Positions 53,656-63,506 of a DNA stretch of 64,000 bases are shown in pieces (the stretch's first letter is position 1; each line of letters begins with the position of its first letter). This DNA comes from Nitrospira tepida (lineage in GTDB: Bacteria > Nitrospirota > Nitrospiria > Nitrospirales > Nitrospiraceae), in assembly GCF_947241125.1 (NCBI RefSeq), contig NZ_OX365700.1, forward strand, positions 434,001 to 498,000, written 5' to 3'. The position numbers and the translations under genes are program-made. The notes under the pieces are model-generated. The model was not told the origin of the DNA. It did no database searches and saw only the letters and a program-made list of their open reading frames with translations.

Positions 53656-54711
53656 ATGGGGTGCCGAACAGTTCTCGCCATGGTCATGTCGATGGTCTTG
53701 TGGGCGACCGGCGCCGCGGTTGCGGCAGACGGATTGGATGTCGTGACGATGAAAGACGGTAGCGTCATCTATGGCGAGATCGTCGATCTCAACGCCGGTA
53801 CCCTTCGCATCAAAACGGGGTTCGGCGGCGGAGACGGCATGGTGGCCGTCAAGTGGGCGGATGTGACGCAACTGACGTTGGGCAAGGGCGGCTCATTCAC
53901 GACCAAAGAAGGGACCATTATTCAGGGACAGGCCCTGCCGGGCAAGCCGGGAACCTTGATGCTCAAGGCGCAGCCCCTCTCGGTGCCGGTGGAAGTGCCG
54001 ATCGAGTCGGTGTCCGCCATCAACATTCCCCCGGTGCAGTTCACGGGGAATGCGACGGTCGGCATCTCCGGCACCAGCGGGAATGCGGAGTTCAAGAACA
54101 TCAGCGCCTTGTTCGACTTCGTGGCCAGGGGCGACAAGCTCCGGCTCAGCCTGATGGGACGGTACATCTACGGCGAAACCTCCGGCCAGGTCGTGGCTCG
54201 GAACGCGCTGGGAACGATCAAGCTCGACTTCTTCATCACCAAGCGATTCTATTGGTTCGCCAACGCCTATTTCGAGCAGGATACCTTCCAGGACCTGAAA
54301 CTCCGCACGGCGCTCGGCACCGGCCCCGGCTATCAATTCATCGACAAAGGCGATTTCGGCGGGATCTTTTCTGAGCTGACGTTCTATGCGGAAGGCGGCG
54401 TCGCCTACTTCAACGAAGACTTCCGAACGCCGGCGCGCGAGGACAAGAGTTCGGTCCGAGGCCGCTGGGCCGTGAATCTGAACTGGCCGATCGTGAAGGA
54501 CCGGATCGCGATCTATCACAATCATGAGGGCTACCCGTCGTTGGAAAACTCGAAGGATTTCTATATCCTCACGAACACGGGCGCCGCCTTGAACGTCAAC
54601 GCGCACTTCATCATCAAGCCCCAGGTGACTTGGCGGTACAACAATGCGCCGGCACCCGGAACGACCAAGTCGGACACCATTTATCTCATCACCTTCGGAT
54701 ACGCGCTGTGA
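53656..54711 (+). CDS. DUF481 outer-membrane beta-barrel protein
   Basis: The 351-residue product has a signal peptide (MVLWATGAAVAA). An N-terminal beta-rich part (VVTMKDGSVIYGEIVDLNAG, and KEGTIIQGQALPGKPGTLML) may be periplasmic. A DUF481 (YdiY-like) barrel follows, with alternating strands such as KLRLSLMGRYIYGETSG and FYWFANAYFEQDTFQDLKLR, ending in YLITFGYAL with a hydrophobic C-terminus. Function is unknown; some relatives respond to salt or acid stress. It lies just upstream of mscL, which would be consistent with osmotic stress but is not proof. Confidence 0.83.
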   Translation: MGCRTVLAMVMSMVLWATGAAVAADGLDVVTMKDGSVIYGEIVDLNAGTLRIKTGFGGGDGMVAVKWADVTQLTLGKGGSFTTKEGTIIQGQALPGKPGTLMLKAQPLSVPVEVPIESVSAINIPPVQFTGNATVGISGTSGNAEFKNISALFDFVARGDKLRLSLMGRYIYGETSGQVVARNALGTIKLDFFITKRFYWFANAYFEQDTFQDLKLRTALGTGPGYQFIDKGDFGGIFSELTFYAEGGVAYFNEDFRTPAREDKSSVRGRWAVNLNWPIVKDRIAIYHNHEGYPSLENSKDFYILTNTGAALNVNAHFIIKPQVTWRYNNAPAPGTTKSDTIYLITFGYAL

Positions 54712-54788
54712 AGCAGGAGGAAAATCCCGTCGGCTTCGGCCCGGATGACCGCGCAGCCCTCGCACCCTCACCCTCAAGGAGGTAGGTC

Positions 54789-55208
54789 ATGCTGAAAGAA
54801 TTCAAGGAGTTTGCCATGAAGGGCAACGTGCTCGACATGGCGATCGGCGTCATCATCGGCGGGGCGTTCGGGAAGATCGTGTCCTCACTGGTCGGCGACG
54901 TGCTGATGCCGCCGATCGGGCTGGTGCTGGGCAAGGTGGATTTCTCCAGCCTCTTTCTCAACCTCTCCGGCCAAGACTATCCGTCGCTGGCCGCCGCGAA
55001 GGCGGCCGGAGCGCCAACCTTGAACTACGGGGTGTTTCTCCAGACGGTGTTCGATTTTGTGATCATCGCCTTTGTGATTTTTCTGCTGGTCAAGCAGGTC
55101 AATCGGCTCAAGAGCGCGCCTCCGCCGGCTCCGGCCGCCCCGCCGGAACCGTCGAACGAAGAGAAGTTGCTGACCCAGATTCGAGATCTCTTGAAGGAGC
55201 GGCGCTAG
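54789..55208 (+). CDS. mscL: Large-conductance mechanosensitive channel MscL
   Basis: MscL opens under membrane tension to release solutes during osmotic downshock. The 139-residue product has the N-terminal amphipathic helix ([20 protein letters not shown]), TM1 with the gate region ([20 protein letters not shown]), a periplasmic loop, TM2 ([20 protein letters not shown]) and the charged cytoplasmic helix bundle ([17 protein letters not shown]). ATG follows AAGGAGGTAGG, a near-perfect ribosome site. Confidence 0.97.
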   Translation: MLKEFKEFAMKGNVLDMAIGVIIGGAFGKIVSSLVGDVLMPPIGLVLGKVDFSSLFLNLSGQDYPSLAAAKAAGAPTLNYGVFLQTVFDFVIIAFVIFLLVKQVNRLKSAPPPAPAAPPEPSNEEKLLTQIRDLLKERR

Positions 55209-55286
55209 CGGGAAGCCGGCTCCGGCTCACGCGCATGCCCCGTGGCCAGTTCGAGTTCTGGCGTCACGTCGGCGGGAAGGTCGATC

Positions 55287-55844
55287 TCAGAACGCCTCTT
55301 TATCCAGGCCTTCTTCGCGGGCGCCCGCGCGCGACGTGGTGATCAGAATGTACGTGGATTGGAGGCCGACAATGGTCTTGGCGTCGCGGATCTCGCCCGA
55401 GTGAATCATCTCGACCGCTTTCGTGATCGGCATCTCCACGACTTCCAAGACCTCATCACGGTCGAGTTGCTGCCGCCCCGCCGTCAAGCCGGTGCCTAAA
55501 TAGACATGGATGACCTCGTCGGTAAAGCCCGGCGCGGTGAAGATGCTGGAGAGCAGTTGGAATCGCCCGGCGCGATAGCCGATTTCTTCTTCCAGTTCCC
55601 GCTCTGCGCAATGGAGCGGGTCTTCGCCTTGGTTGAGTTTGCCCGCCGGGATTTCGTAGATGAAGCCGCCGGCGGCGTGGCGAAACTGTCGAATCAGGAC
55701 CACGGTGCCGTCATCCTTCAGCGGCACGACGGCCGAGGCTCCGGGATGCCGGATCACCTCCAGATCGACTGTCACCCCGTTGGGGAGCGCGACGGTATCG
55801 ACGTTCAACGTTACAACCCGCCCCGTATAAATGTTCTTAACCAA
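55287..55844 (-). CDS. NUDIX hydrolase (ADP-ribose pyrophosphatase-like)
   Basis: The 185-residue protein has a complete Nudix box G-X5-E-X7-R-E-X2-E-E-X-G, with HCAERELEEEIGY, following EIPAGKLNQGEDP. An N-terminal domain (VVTLNVDTVALPNGVTVDLE) resembles the dimer arm of NudF/ADPRase. It probably hydrolyses ADP-ribose to AMP and ribose-5-phosphate. Convergent with mscL. Confidence 0.9.
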   Translation of the reverse strand: MVKNIYTGRVVTLNVDTVALPNGVTVDLEVIRHPGASAVVPLKDDGTVVLIRQFRHAAGGFIYEIPAGKLNQGEDPLHCAERELEEEIGYRAGRFQLLSSIFTAPGFTDEVIHVYLGTGLTAGRQQLDRDEVLEVVEMPITKAVEMIHSGEIRDAKTIVGLQSTYILITTSRAGAREEGLDKEAF

Positions 55845-55858
55845 GGAATACTAATCTC

Positions 55859-56089
55859 CTACCGGAAACACTGGTGAAATGTGCGACCCACCTGCATAAT
55901 GATCCACGCATATTCATCGCGCTGCTTCTTAGTTAGCGGTATTCTCGTGTCATATTTGATCCTGGTGACTATTCGATGACTTACACCTTCAATCAGATCT
56001 TTGCGTTTCTTGTCAGAGAGGCCTTTCTGAGAAGCAATCCGTTGAAGCCTCTGGTAAAGCTCTTTGATTGATTCGGGTGGCTTTCTCAT
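55859..56089 (-). CDS. Small basic protein, unknown
   Basis: The 76-residue product (MRKPPESIKELYQRLQRIAS, then LSDKKRKDLIEGVSHRIVTR) is basic and mostly helical with no known motif. ATG 56089 follows GGGAAGG; GTG 56116 is an alternative. It is AT-richer than its neighbours, suggesting recent arrival. It lies between gcvT and the NUDIX gene. Confidence 0.5.
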   Translation of the reverse strand: MRKPPESIKELYQRLQRIASQKGLSDKKRKDLIEGVSHRIVTRIKYDTRIPLTKKQRDEYAWIIMQVGRTFHQCFR

Positions 56090-56140
56090 TTTGAGCCTTC
56101 CCTCTTTTTGGCTCACCGCATACGCCTAGCGTTTCATGCC

Positions 56141-57244
56141 TCACGACTTCTTGTGTTTGTAGAAGGGCGGCTTGACGACGATGGCGGGGAGCGCCCTTCC
56201 GCGAATGTCGATGACCAGAGAAGTGCCTTGCGTCGCATGGGACGGCGAAACATAGCCCATCCCGATGCCCTTCTGGAGGAGGGGTGAGAGGTTTCCGCTC
56301 GTCACCTCTCCGATTTGGGAGCCGTCCGTGTGAGCTGAGCGGATGGCACAACCATGGCGTGGGACGCCCTTTTCCAGCAATTCGAAGGAAACCAGCCGGC
56401 GAGTCGTGCCCTGCTGCTGTTGTTGGTGGAGGACGGAGCGACCAATGAATTCCCCCTTCGCCATCGCCACGGCCCATCCGGCTCCCGCTTCCAGCGGCGT
56501 CGTGTCCTCGGAGATGTCGTTCCCGTACAGGAGATAGGCCATCTCGAGGCGGAGCAGGTCCCGTGCGCCGAGTCCGGCCGGCTTGAGGCCCGAGGCCGCG
56601 CCCTTTGCCAGCAGGGCTTCCCACAGTCGAAGCGCATGGGCGGCCGAGACGTACAATTCATAGCCGAACTCTCCCGTGTAGCCGGTCCGGGCGATGAGGC
56701 AACGGGCATCGAGCAGGGTGGTTTCAAGACAGTGGCGAAGCTTCAACGATTCCAATCCTGCGATGCCGAAGGCCGACATGATGTCGCGGGAAGCGGGGCC
56801 TTGAATCGCCAGTTGCGCCAGCTCATTCGAACGGTCCTCAATGCGACAGCCGGCTGCTGCCCGTCCCTGCTCCTCTAACCACGAGACGATTTTCTCCCGG
56901 TTGGAGGCATTGACGCAGAGCAGGAACTCGTCCGCCGACAGCCGGTAGACGAAAATGTCGTCCTTGATGCCCCCGCGCTCGTTGCACACCATGGAGTAGT
57001 GGGCCTGCATCGGGGAGAGCGCCGCGACATCGTTGGTCGTCACCCGTTGCAGAAAGGGGACTGCGCCGCTCCCCTGCACCCCCACGCGGCCCATATGGCT
57101 CACGTCGAAGAGGCCGGCTCGCGACCGGACGGCCTGGTATTCGTCCACGACGCCGGAATATTGGATCGGCATCTCCCATCCGGCGAAGCCGACCATCCGG
57201 CCTCCGGCGGAGACATGGGCGGTATGGAGGGGGGTCCGTTTCAT
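56141..57244 (-). CDS. gcvT: Aminomethyltransferase GcvT
   Basis: GcvT is the T-protein of the glycine cleavage system; it moves the aminomethyl carbon from GcvH to THF. The 367-residue product has HTAHVSAGGRMVGFAGWEMP, GLFDVSHMGRVGVQG, TGYTGEFGYELYV and the C-terminal barrel (FIGRSVL onward). ATG 57244 is the family start. It is the last gene of a minus-strand run (FIST, FKBP, GcvT); gcvP is elsewhere in the window. Confidence 0.94.
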   Translation of the reverse strand: MKRTPLHTAHVSAGGRMVGFAGWEMPIQYSGVVDEYQAVRSRAGLFDVSHMGRVGVQGSGAVPFLQRVTTNDVAALSPMQAHYSMVCNERGGIKDDIFVYRLSADEFLLCVNASNREKIVSWLEEQGRAAAGCRIEDRSNELAQLAIQGPASRDIMSAFGIAGLESLKLRHCLETTLLDARCLIARTGYTGEFGYELYVSAAHALRLWEALLAKGAASGLKPAGLGARDLLRLEMAYLLYGNDISEDTTPLEAGAGWAVAMAKGEFIGRSVLHQQQQQGTTRRLVSFELLEKGVPRHGCAIRSAHTDGSQIGEVTSGNLSPLLQKGIGMGYVSPSHATQGTSLVIDIRGRALPAIVVKPPFYKHKKS

Positions 57245-57297
57245 CGCCTGGTGAAGGGACGGGGCCGACCCGGAAATCGCGGTCGGCGTCGGTCCGT

Positions 57298-57756
57298 CTA
57301 GCGGACTTCGAGCAGCTCCACGTCGAAGAGCAGGGTGGCATTGGGCGGAATGACGCCCCCGGCCCCGCGGGCCCCGTACCCCAGGTCCGGCGGGATCGTC
57401 AGCTTGCGTTTGCCGCCGACCTTCATCCCGGCCACTCCTTCGTCCCACCCCTTGATGACCCGGCCGGCCCCCAACGGAAAGGAAAAGGGTTGGCGCCGGT
57501 CAACTGAGCTGTCGAACTTCGTCCCGTCGGCGAGCCAGCCGGTGTAGTGGACGGTCACGAGACTGCCAGTGACGGCGAGGTCGCCGGACCCCACTTGAAG
57601 GTCCACGTACTTGAGCCCGGACGGGGTCGTAATCTCCTGTGTGGAGGTCATGGGTGTCTCGCCTTTCTTGTCTTCTGCGTTCGCGGGACCGGTGCCGGAG
57701 ATGAGGGCGCCCAGCAGTCCGATTGCACCAACAATAATAAGAGATACGGTTTTCAT
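57298..57756 (-). CDS. Exported FKBP-type peptidyl-prolyl isomerase
   Basis: The 152-residue protein has a signal peptide ([20 protein letters not shown]) and one FKBP domain: [56 protein letters not shown] and [20 protein letters not shown]. The main active-site aromatics are present. It would fold proteins in the periplasm. ATG follows AAGGAG. Between gcvT and the FIST gene. Confidence 0.93.
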   Translation of the reverse strand: MKTVSLIIVGAIGLLGALISGTGPANAEDKKGETPMTSTQEITTPSGLKYVDLQVGSGDLAVTGSLVTVHYTGWLADGTKFDSSVDRRQPFSFPLGAGRVIKGWDEGVAGMKVGGKRKLTIPPDLGYGARGAGGVIPPNATLLFDVELLEVR

Positions 57757-57857
57757 CACGCTTGCTCCTTGTTCGCGTGGCGTCGCTATCCGATCGTTCA
57801 GGCTGGGGAGCAGATTACGGGGGAATCCTTCGGCTGTGGGGACGGACACCAGGGGGA

Positions 57858-59093
57858 TTACGGGTCCGGCTCGGAGAACAACGCAATGCTGGCCGTATAT
57901 CCATGGAGGAAATTATGCGCCCCGACCGGCCCGATCTCGCCCTGGCAAAAGAATCCGCTGACCGGGATGGCTCCAAACCGATTGTGCACGGTCTCGGCGT
58001 CGTGGTGCAAGTGCCCAAAGAGATGGTGGCCGCGGCCGCAGCAACTGAAGATCAGGCCGCCCTTCGGCGCCAGCGTCGATCGGTTCTGCTCGGCGGCCAG
58101 CATCAGGTTCAAATCTTCGCTCGCCGATTCGGCATCCCGGAGATGAAACTGCACCGTTTGACCCTCTTGGACCGTGTCGCCCACGGCGATCGAGCCGGAA
58201 TTGCGGTCGGCTCCCAGGATATTGCGCACGAGAAAGTCGCCCCTGTCGAACCGCTCGCGATGCTCGTCCATCGCAATGCCCAGGTGCAAGGCTCGCTGCG
58301 CATGCTGCTTTTCATTCTCCGTCAACGAGTCGAAGGCCTGCTGAAGTTGGTCCAGCGCCGGCGCGCCGCCCAACTCGTAGATCACGTTGTGGTCGGCCCT
58401 CGTCACGATATACCGCTCGCCGATCGGCCGGCAGCCCTGCGAAATCACGGTATGGACGCTGACGGGTCCTGAGAGGAGGACGCCCACCAGGCCCCGGTCG
58501 AACACCCGGTCGTCCAGGATCAGCCGATGCTCGCCCGGTTCCCGCCCGCCGCCGGCCAGGCCGCCGATCGCCCGTATGGTCGGATAGAGATCGTGCAGGG
58601 AGTCCAGCGAGTCCTTCACCGGCGTCGTAAAGGGGTCCGCGAGCATCAAGAGCAGAGGCGAGTCCCGGTCCAGGTTTTCGCTGAACGGTTCGGCCTCGAA
58701 GGGCCAGTCCGGGACGCCGGACTCGGCGTCGTCGCCGTCGAACGGCAGATGGACCGGGTTCATGCGCACGCCGGGCAACCGGGCGGCCCAAAGGGTGACG
58801 GCCGGTGCCTCTTCGAATTCCTGTCCCTGCGCGATGATGCCTTCTCCCGTGCATCCGATCAGGACCGCCGATTTCACCACGGAACGGACCGCGGAGATCA
58901 ACCGGTCCGCCGTCGCCGCATAATGCCCCGAGAAAAAGAGACAGGCCAGGTCCGGCTGGTCCGTGCCCAAGGAATCCCGCACCGCGCGGGCGACTTCTTC
59001 CCCGGCATCCTCCGCGGACATCCGGTGGGACAGGGCCGAGGCGAATCGCAAGGTCGTCTTTTGAGCCGTCGTCATGGACAGGGATCGAGCCAT
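57858..59093 (-). CDS. FIST-domain sensory protein
   Basis: The 411-residue soluble protein has FIST N ([40 protein letters not shown]) and FIST C ([35 protein letters not shown]) domains. FIST domains are thought to bind small ligands such as amino acids and often feed signalling proteins. No kinase or cyclase is attached here. A small helical protein is encoded 11 bases upstream and may be its partner. Confidence 0.9.
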   Translation of the reverse strand: MARSLSMTTAQKTTLRFASALSHRMSAEDAGEEVARAVRDSLGTDQPDLACLFFSGHYAATADRLISAVRSVVKSAVLIGCTGEGIIAQGQEFEEAPAVTLWAARLPGVRMNPVHLPFDGDDAESGVPDWPFEAEPFSENLDRDSPLLLMLADPFTTPVKDSLDSLHDLYPTIRAIGGLAGGGREPGEHRLILDDRVFDRGLVGVLLSGPVSVHTVISQGCRPIGERYIVTRADHNVIYELGGAPALDQLQQAFDSLTENEKQHAQRALHLGIAMDEHRERFDRGDFLVRNILGADRNSGSIAVGDTVQEGQTVQFHLRDAESASEDLNLMLAAEQNRSTLAPKGGLIFSCCGRGHHLFGHLHHDAETVHNRFGAIPVSGFFCQGEIGPVGAHNFLHGYTASIALFSEPDP

Positions 59094-59103
59094 GGGTCGT
59101 GGG

Positions 59104-59334
59104 TTACAGATCGGGATTCACGCGCGCGGGCCGCTCCTCGCGGAGCTTTTTGTAATAGCGCCACATGTAGGAATGGTAGTCGTCGAGTTGAGCCAGTAGG
59201 TAATGCAGCTCCGTCGGGTCTTCCGATTCGATGGCTCGAATCAGGCGGGTCTGAAGAAAACCGGCGAACGCCTGGGTTTTCTCCAGGGCGGTGAGTAACC
59301 GGAGGCCGCCGCCGATCTGATAGTCTCCCATCAT
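59104..59334 (-). CDS. Small helical protein upstream of FIST gene, unknown
   Basis: The 76-residue product (MMGDYQIGGGLRLLTALEKT, then AIESEDPTELHYLLAQLDDY) is predicted mostly helical with aromatic-rich C-terminus (HSYMWRYYKKLREERP). It is in the same operon as the FIST gene. Not recognised. Confidence 0.6.
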   Translation of the reverse strand: MMGDYQIGGGLRLLTALEKTQAFAGFLQTRLIRAIESEDPTELHYLLAQLDDYHSYMWRYYKKLREERPARVNPDL

Positions 59335-59441
59335 CGTTGCTGCAGGACGAGCCGAATGGTCCTGAGCTTAGCCCTGCATCAGGAACAATTGCAAGTCTGG
59401 TCGCCCTTTGTGCAGGATCGTTCGGGCTGGGCGGCGTCCGG

Positions 59442-60668
59442 CTATGGCGACAGTCGCAGCAATGTGCGCAGGCGCGCCAGCGAGATGGCCTCGACCCGGT
59501 GGCGGTCGCGTCCTTCGACGGAGGTAGCCGTCGTCAGGGCGTTGAGGATCGCTTCTTCCGTCGCCTCAACCGTCGCGAACAGGATGGGATTGAGATGGGT
59601 ATCGGCCAGATGCGTCATCGAATAGGTCGGCACGTTCGGATAATGCGGAATGACGTTGCCGGTCGAGAACGCCAACATGAAATCGCCGCTCCCGTGGCGA
59701 GCCGTGGAGCCGGTGCGGGCCAGCCCCAGCGCCGCGCGTTTCGCCAGGCGCGTGAGTTGGCGGCCGTCAAGCGGCGCATCCGTCGCGATGATCACCATGA
59801 TGGACCCCTCGTGCTCGGAACCGGGGACGGCCGCTGATCCGGCAGGAGCAGGGACTGATTCACGCGGTGAGCCGCTGTGTTGATCGTAGAGCCGGCCCAC
59901 CGGCACGCCGCCGATGATCAGCTCGGGCCGCCGGCCATGGTTGGCATTGACCAGGACCCCGACCGTGTAGCCTCCCTCAGCCTCAGGCAGCCGGCGCGAG
60001 GCGGTCCCGATGCCGCCTTTGAATCCATAGGAGACCATGCCGGTTCCGGCTCCGACGGTCCCTTCCGCCACCGGACCTCCTTGGGCCGAATCCAGCGCCC
60101 GGATCACGTCCTCTTCCGACACGTGGCGGCCCTGACTGTCGTTGAGTCGGCTGTCGTCGCATTCGCCCACGACCGGGGTCAACGTGTCGTCGGCGATGCC
60201 GATGTCGGGATATTGTCGGATCATCCAGGTCATGACGCCGTTGGCCACGCGGGGCACGTTCAAGGTGCTGGTCAAGGCGATGGGATATTCCAGGAATCCG
60301 GACTCGGCCACCCAGGCGAGTCCCGTCAGTTCTCCGGTGCCGTTCAGCACGAACGAGCCGGCCGGGACCTTCCGCCGCCACACGTCCTCGCGCGGGATGA
60401 TGACGGTGACGCCGGTGCGAATGGGGCCCTGTCCCGGCGTGAGCGCACCCTCGCCGCGGATCAACGTGACGTGCCCGACCTTCACGCCGGTGACATCGGT
60501 GATGGCGTTCAGCGGGCCAGGCTGGTACTGCCCGATCGAGATGCCCAATTCACGCGCACGGACCCTCGTCTCCTCGCCCCAAGCCGGCGAGGCCTGCCAC
60601 ACGATCCCCGCCAGCCAGCAACCGAGGACGAGCATATGGATTGTCCAGACGGGCTTGTTAGAGGTCAT
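59442..60668 (-). CDS. Exported S58-family (DmpA/P1) aminopeptidase
   Basis: S58 peptidases are self-processing N-terminal-nucleophile enzymes that release N-terminal amino acids. The 408-residue product has a signal peptide (HMLVLGCWLAGIVWQASPAW) and then DmpA motifs: NAITDVTGVKVGHVTLI, GFLEYPIALTSTLNV, GAGTGMVSYGFKGGIGTAS. The autocleavage site is Gly-Ser in HEGSIMVIIATDAPL, whose Ser becomes the nucleophile. It overlaps the end of the nuclease gene by 11 bases. Both chains' regions are intact. Confidence 0.9.
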   Translation of the reverse strand: MTSNKPVWTIHMLVLGCWLAGIVWQASPAWGEETRVRARELGISIGQYQPGPLNAITDVTGVKVGHVTLIRGEGALTPGQGPIRTGVTVIIPREDVWRRKVPAGSFVLNGTGELTGLAWVAESGFLEYPIALTSTLNVPRVANGVMTWMIRQYPDIGIADDTLTPVVGECDDSRLNDSQGRHVSEEDVIRALDSAQGGPVAEGTVGAGTGMVSYGFKGGIGTASRRLPEAEGGYTVGVLVNANHGRRPELIIGGVPVGRLYDQHSGSPRESVPAPAGSAAVPGSEHEGSIMVIIATDAPLDGRQLTRLAKRAALGLARTGSTARHGSGDFMLAFSTGNVIPHYPNVPTYSMTHLADTHLNPILFATVEATEEAILNALTTATSVEGRDRHRVEAISLARLRTLLRLSP

Positions 60669-62055
60669 AGGTGGCTCCCTGCCTGGGAACCGTGACGTCC
60701 ACCTTCGCGTGCTCGGCTTGAATGGCTGCGGCCAGCGACAGGGACTGTTTTTCTTCCCCGTGCACGACGAAAATGTGCCCGGGCAGCGGAGTGATCGCTC
60801 GGACATAGGCCAGCAGATCGTTCCGGTCCGCATGGGCGGAAAAACCGTTGAAGACGACGACCCGGGCGCGCAGCGGCGTGGAAATGCCGAAGATGGGCAC
60901 TGTGTCCCAGCGTTCGACGAGCTTGCGTCCCAGGGTATGTTCCGCCTGGAAGCCGACAATGGCGATCACGTTCGCCGGGTCGGCGACGGCATGTTTCAGA
61001 TGATGGAGCACGCGCCCGCCCTCGCACATGCCGGAGGAGGCGATGATGACACAAGGCCCCTTGGCGTCATTCAGCTTCTTGCTTTCTTCGGGAGTCGAGA
61101 CGTACCGGATATAACGAGCCCCGAACGGATCGCCCTCCTGGAGGAAGGTGCGGAAGGTCTCCTCGTCGAACAGATCGGGATGGGCGCGGAAGATGTCTGT
61201 GGCCTTGGAGGCCAACGGAGAATCGATATAGATCGGGATCGGTGGGACGGTGCCGGCGCGGACCAGTTCCTTGATGCGCATGACCAGATCCTGCGTGCGG
61301 CCGATGGCGAATGCCGGCACGATGATCTTGCTCCGATAGGCGATCGCATGCGCAAAGAGGTCTTGGGCCATACGGGTCCGTTCTTCCGCGTCCTGTTCGT
61401 GCAACCGGTCCCCGTAGGTCGATTCGAGAATGAGCACGTCGCAGGGGGGCGGAGGATCCGGATCGCGAAGAATCGGCATGCCGCGGCGTCCCAAGTCGCC
61501 CGAAAACAGAAGGCTGGTGCGCAGGCCCTTGTGGTGGATATTGATATGGACGGCGCCGGATCCCAGGATGTGCCCGGCATCGTGAAAAGAGGCGGAGAGG
61601 TGCCGGCCGATCTTCACGTCCTCCCGGTAACGCAGGCTGGAGAACCGCCGGACGATGTCGCGCACGTCGTCCGTATCGTAATAGGGCGCTCGGCAGTGCC
61701 GCCCGCGGCGTCGTTCCTTGCGGTTGATGTAGCCACAATCCTGCTCCTGCACCTTGGCCGAATCCTGCAACATCAAATTTGCCAGGTCACAGGTAGCGTC
61801 GGTGGCGTATACGCGGCCCTTGAACCCCTGTTTGCTCAAGACCGGCAACGCGCCGGAATGGTCGATATGGGCGTGGGAAAGGAGCACCGCGTCGAGTGAT
61901 CTCGGATCGAAGCCGAGATCGTGATTCCGAACGTCGGCGTCGTGCCTATGGCCCTGGAACAGGCCGCAATCGAGCAACAGCCTGACGCCGCCCGCCTCCA
62001 GGAGGTGGCGGCTCCCGGTGACGGATCGTGCGGCTCCGAAAAAAGAGAGTTTCAT
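60658..62055 (-). CDS. Metallo-beta-lactamase/beta-CASP ribonuclease
   Basis: The 465-residue protein has the MBL metal motif HAHIDHSGALP, a downstream His in FHDAGHILGSGAV and an Asp in FSGDLGRRGMP. The beta-CASP part has ILESTYGDRLHE, PAFAIGRTQDL, SSGMCEGGRVLHHLK and FNGFSAHADRNDLL. This matches the YSH1/CPSF-73-like bacterial group (COG1236), probable RNA endo/exonucleases. It overlaps the LOG gene upstream and the S58 gene downstream, so all three are co-transcribed. Confidence 0.92.
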   Translation of the reverse strand: MKLSFFGAARSVTGSRHLLEAGGVRLLLDCGLFQGHRHDADVRNHDLGFDPRSLDAVLLSHAHIDHSGALPVLSKQGFKGRVYATDATCDLANLMLQDSAKVQEQDCGYINRKERRRGRHCRAPYYDTDDVRDIVRRFSSLRYREDVKIGRHLSASFHDAGHILGSGAVHINIHHKGLRTSLLFSGDLGRRGMPILRDPDPPPPCDVLILESTYGDRLHEQDAEERTRMAQDLFAHAIAYRSKIIVPAFAIGRTQDLVMRIKELVRAGTVPPIPIYIDSPLASKATDIFRAHPDLFDEETFRTFLQEGDPFGARYIRYVSTPEESKKLNDAKGPCVIIASSGMCEGGRVLHHLKHAVADPANVIAIVGFQAEHTLGRKLVERWDTVPIFGISTPLRARVVVFNGFSAHADRNDLLAYVRAITPLPGHIFVVHGEEKQSLSLAAAIQAEHAKVDVTVPRQGATYDL

Positions 62056-62963
62056 CTGGCAGAGCCCCGGGGTTGCTGTTGGGTGAGAATCATGTCCCAC
62101 GCTTCTTGCGCGGTCTCGGCATAACGGATCAACGACAGGTCCTGCGGGCCGATCAGGCCGCAATCGACCAACAGGTTCCAGTTGATGAGCTGTTCCCAAA
62201 AGGCACGGCCGAACAGGACGACCGCGGCGCCCTGCGCCTTCCCCGTTTGCAGGAGCGTGAGGACCTCGAACAATTCATCCAACGTGCCGAAACCGCCAGG
62301 AAAGGCCACCAGGGCGCGTGCCCGCAACATGAAGTGCATTTTGCGCAAGGCGAAGTAGCGAAACTGAAAGCAGAGTTCCGGCGTGATGTAGGAGTTGGGG
62401 GTTTGTTCATGGGGCAGAACGATGTTGAACCCGATCGACTTGGCCCCTACGTCGGTGGCGCCTCGGTTGGCCGCCTCCATCACGCCAGGTCCTCCGCCCG
62501 TGACGATGACATATTCGCACCGCCCGTCCACCTGACAGGTGGAGGACACCAGACGGGCGAAGTCCCGGGCGTGATCGTAGAAGGGCGACAGCGCCAATTG
62601 TTTCCTGGCCGTCTCGACATTGGATCTAAGCACCGGGTCGTCCGGTCGGCGGGCCAGGGTTGCTTCCGCTTCGGCAAGACGCTGGCGCGCGACGGCCGGC
62701 TCGGGCAGCCGCGCGCTCCCGAACACGACAATCGTCGACTGGATGCCCTGTTCGCGCTGAATGAACTCGGGCTTCAGATATTCAAGCTGCAACCGCAGGG
62801 CCCGGAGATCGTCCCGGTTCAGGAACTCGGTATCCCGGTCAGCTCGGCGATAGGATGGCGATTGCAGAATGGCTGCTAAGTCCCTGGAAGAGTCGGTGTC
62901 GGAGGATGTCGAGGTCAATTCAGCCGATCGTTCGGTGGGAGGGTCGGGCGGCCGGTCGGTCAT
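62052..62963 (-). CDS. LOG family protein (TIGR00730-like), possible nucleotide phosphoribohydrolase
   Basis: The 303-residue product has a Rossmann-like core with STIVVFGSARLPEP, VTGGGPGVMEAANRGA and the LOG signature PGGFGTLDELFEVLTL. Family members hydrolyse nucleotide monophosphates (LOG makes free cytokinin in plants); bacterial roles vary. An N-terminal 80-residue extension is poorly conserved. It overlaps the beta-CASP nuclease gene by four bases. Confidence 0.88.
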   Translation of the reverse strand: MTDRPPDPPTERSAELTSTSSDTDSSRDLAAILQSPSYRRADRDTEFLNRDDLRALRLQLEYLKPEFIQREQGIQSTIVVFGSARLPEPAVARQRLAEAEATLARRPDDPVLRSNVETARKQLALSPFYDHARDFARLVSSTCQVDGRCEYVIVTGGGPGVMEAANRGATDVGAKSIGFNIVLPHEQTPNSYITPELCFQFRYFALRKMHFMLRARALVAFPGGFGTLDELFEVLTLLQTGKAQGAAVVLFGRAFWEQLINWNLLVDCGLIGPQDLSLIRYAETAQEAWDMILTQQQPRGSAR

Positions 62964-63506
62964 GGAGCGTCATTATAGAGAGGGGATCGCACGGCGGCAA
63001 TGTTGGAGCGCCATCCTGTTCCCGATCCCGCTCTCCACCGTCTCCGACCAGCCTCTTTGTACCCCAAGGCGGTTGACATTTGCTCCAAGGAACTTGGTGA
63101 AACCTAGCTTGATCTGCGGTCACGCGAGTGATCCGGCGCTACAGAACCTACTATTCCTGTCACCCCTTCACGGCCTTCTGATTGGCAAGGGGTTAGGCAT
63201 CCGTCCGTCCTCAGTCGGATCAGGGGGCCCCGGATGACGCAGGGCGAGCACTCCGGCTGCGCCATCATGCGATGCAATGGGGATCGCTGCTGGTGTCGCC
63301 GGTGTTGCCGCTGCTCCCTCTCAAGCTCGACCAGAGTCGAATGCCGGTCGCAGCGGCGGCCTCACGGCTAGCGGCATGATACAAGCGCAATGGCTACACC
63401 CTCTGTGCTCATCCCTGCCATCCCAGGCCAACGGAACGGCACGCCGGTTGTTCGGGCTTCCTTTCTGTGTTGGAGTCAATGAGGCTGAGTGATGAACGGC
63501 AACCGT
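62964..63506. other. Intergenic region, no gene seen
   Basis: The 540 bases between the LOG gene start and the TonB-like gene end hold no convincing gene. TTGACA occurs at about 63073 without a good -10. TGAACGG-CAA-CCGTTCA (63493-63509) forms a short hairpin at the stop codon of the TonB-like gene, without a T-run. Confidence 0.4.
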
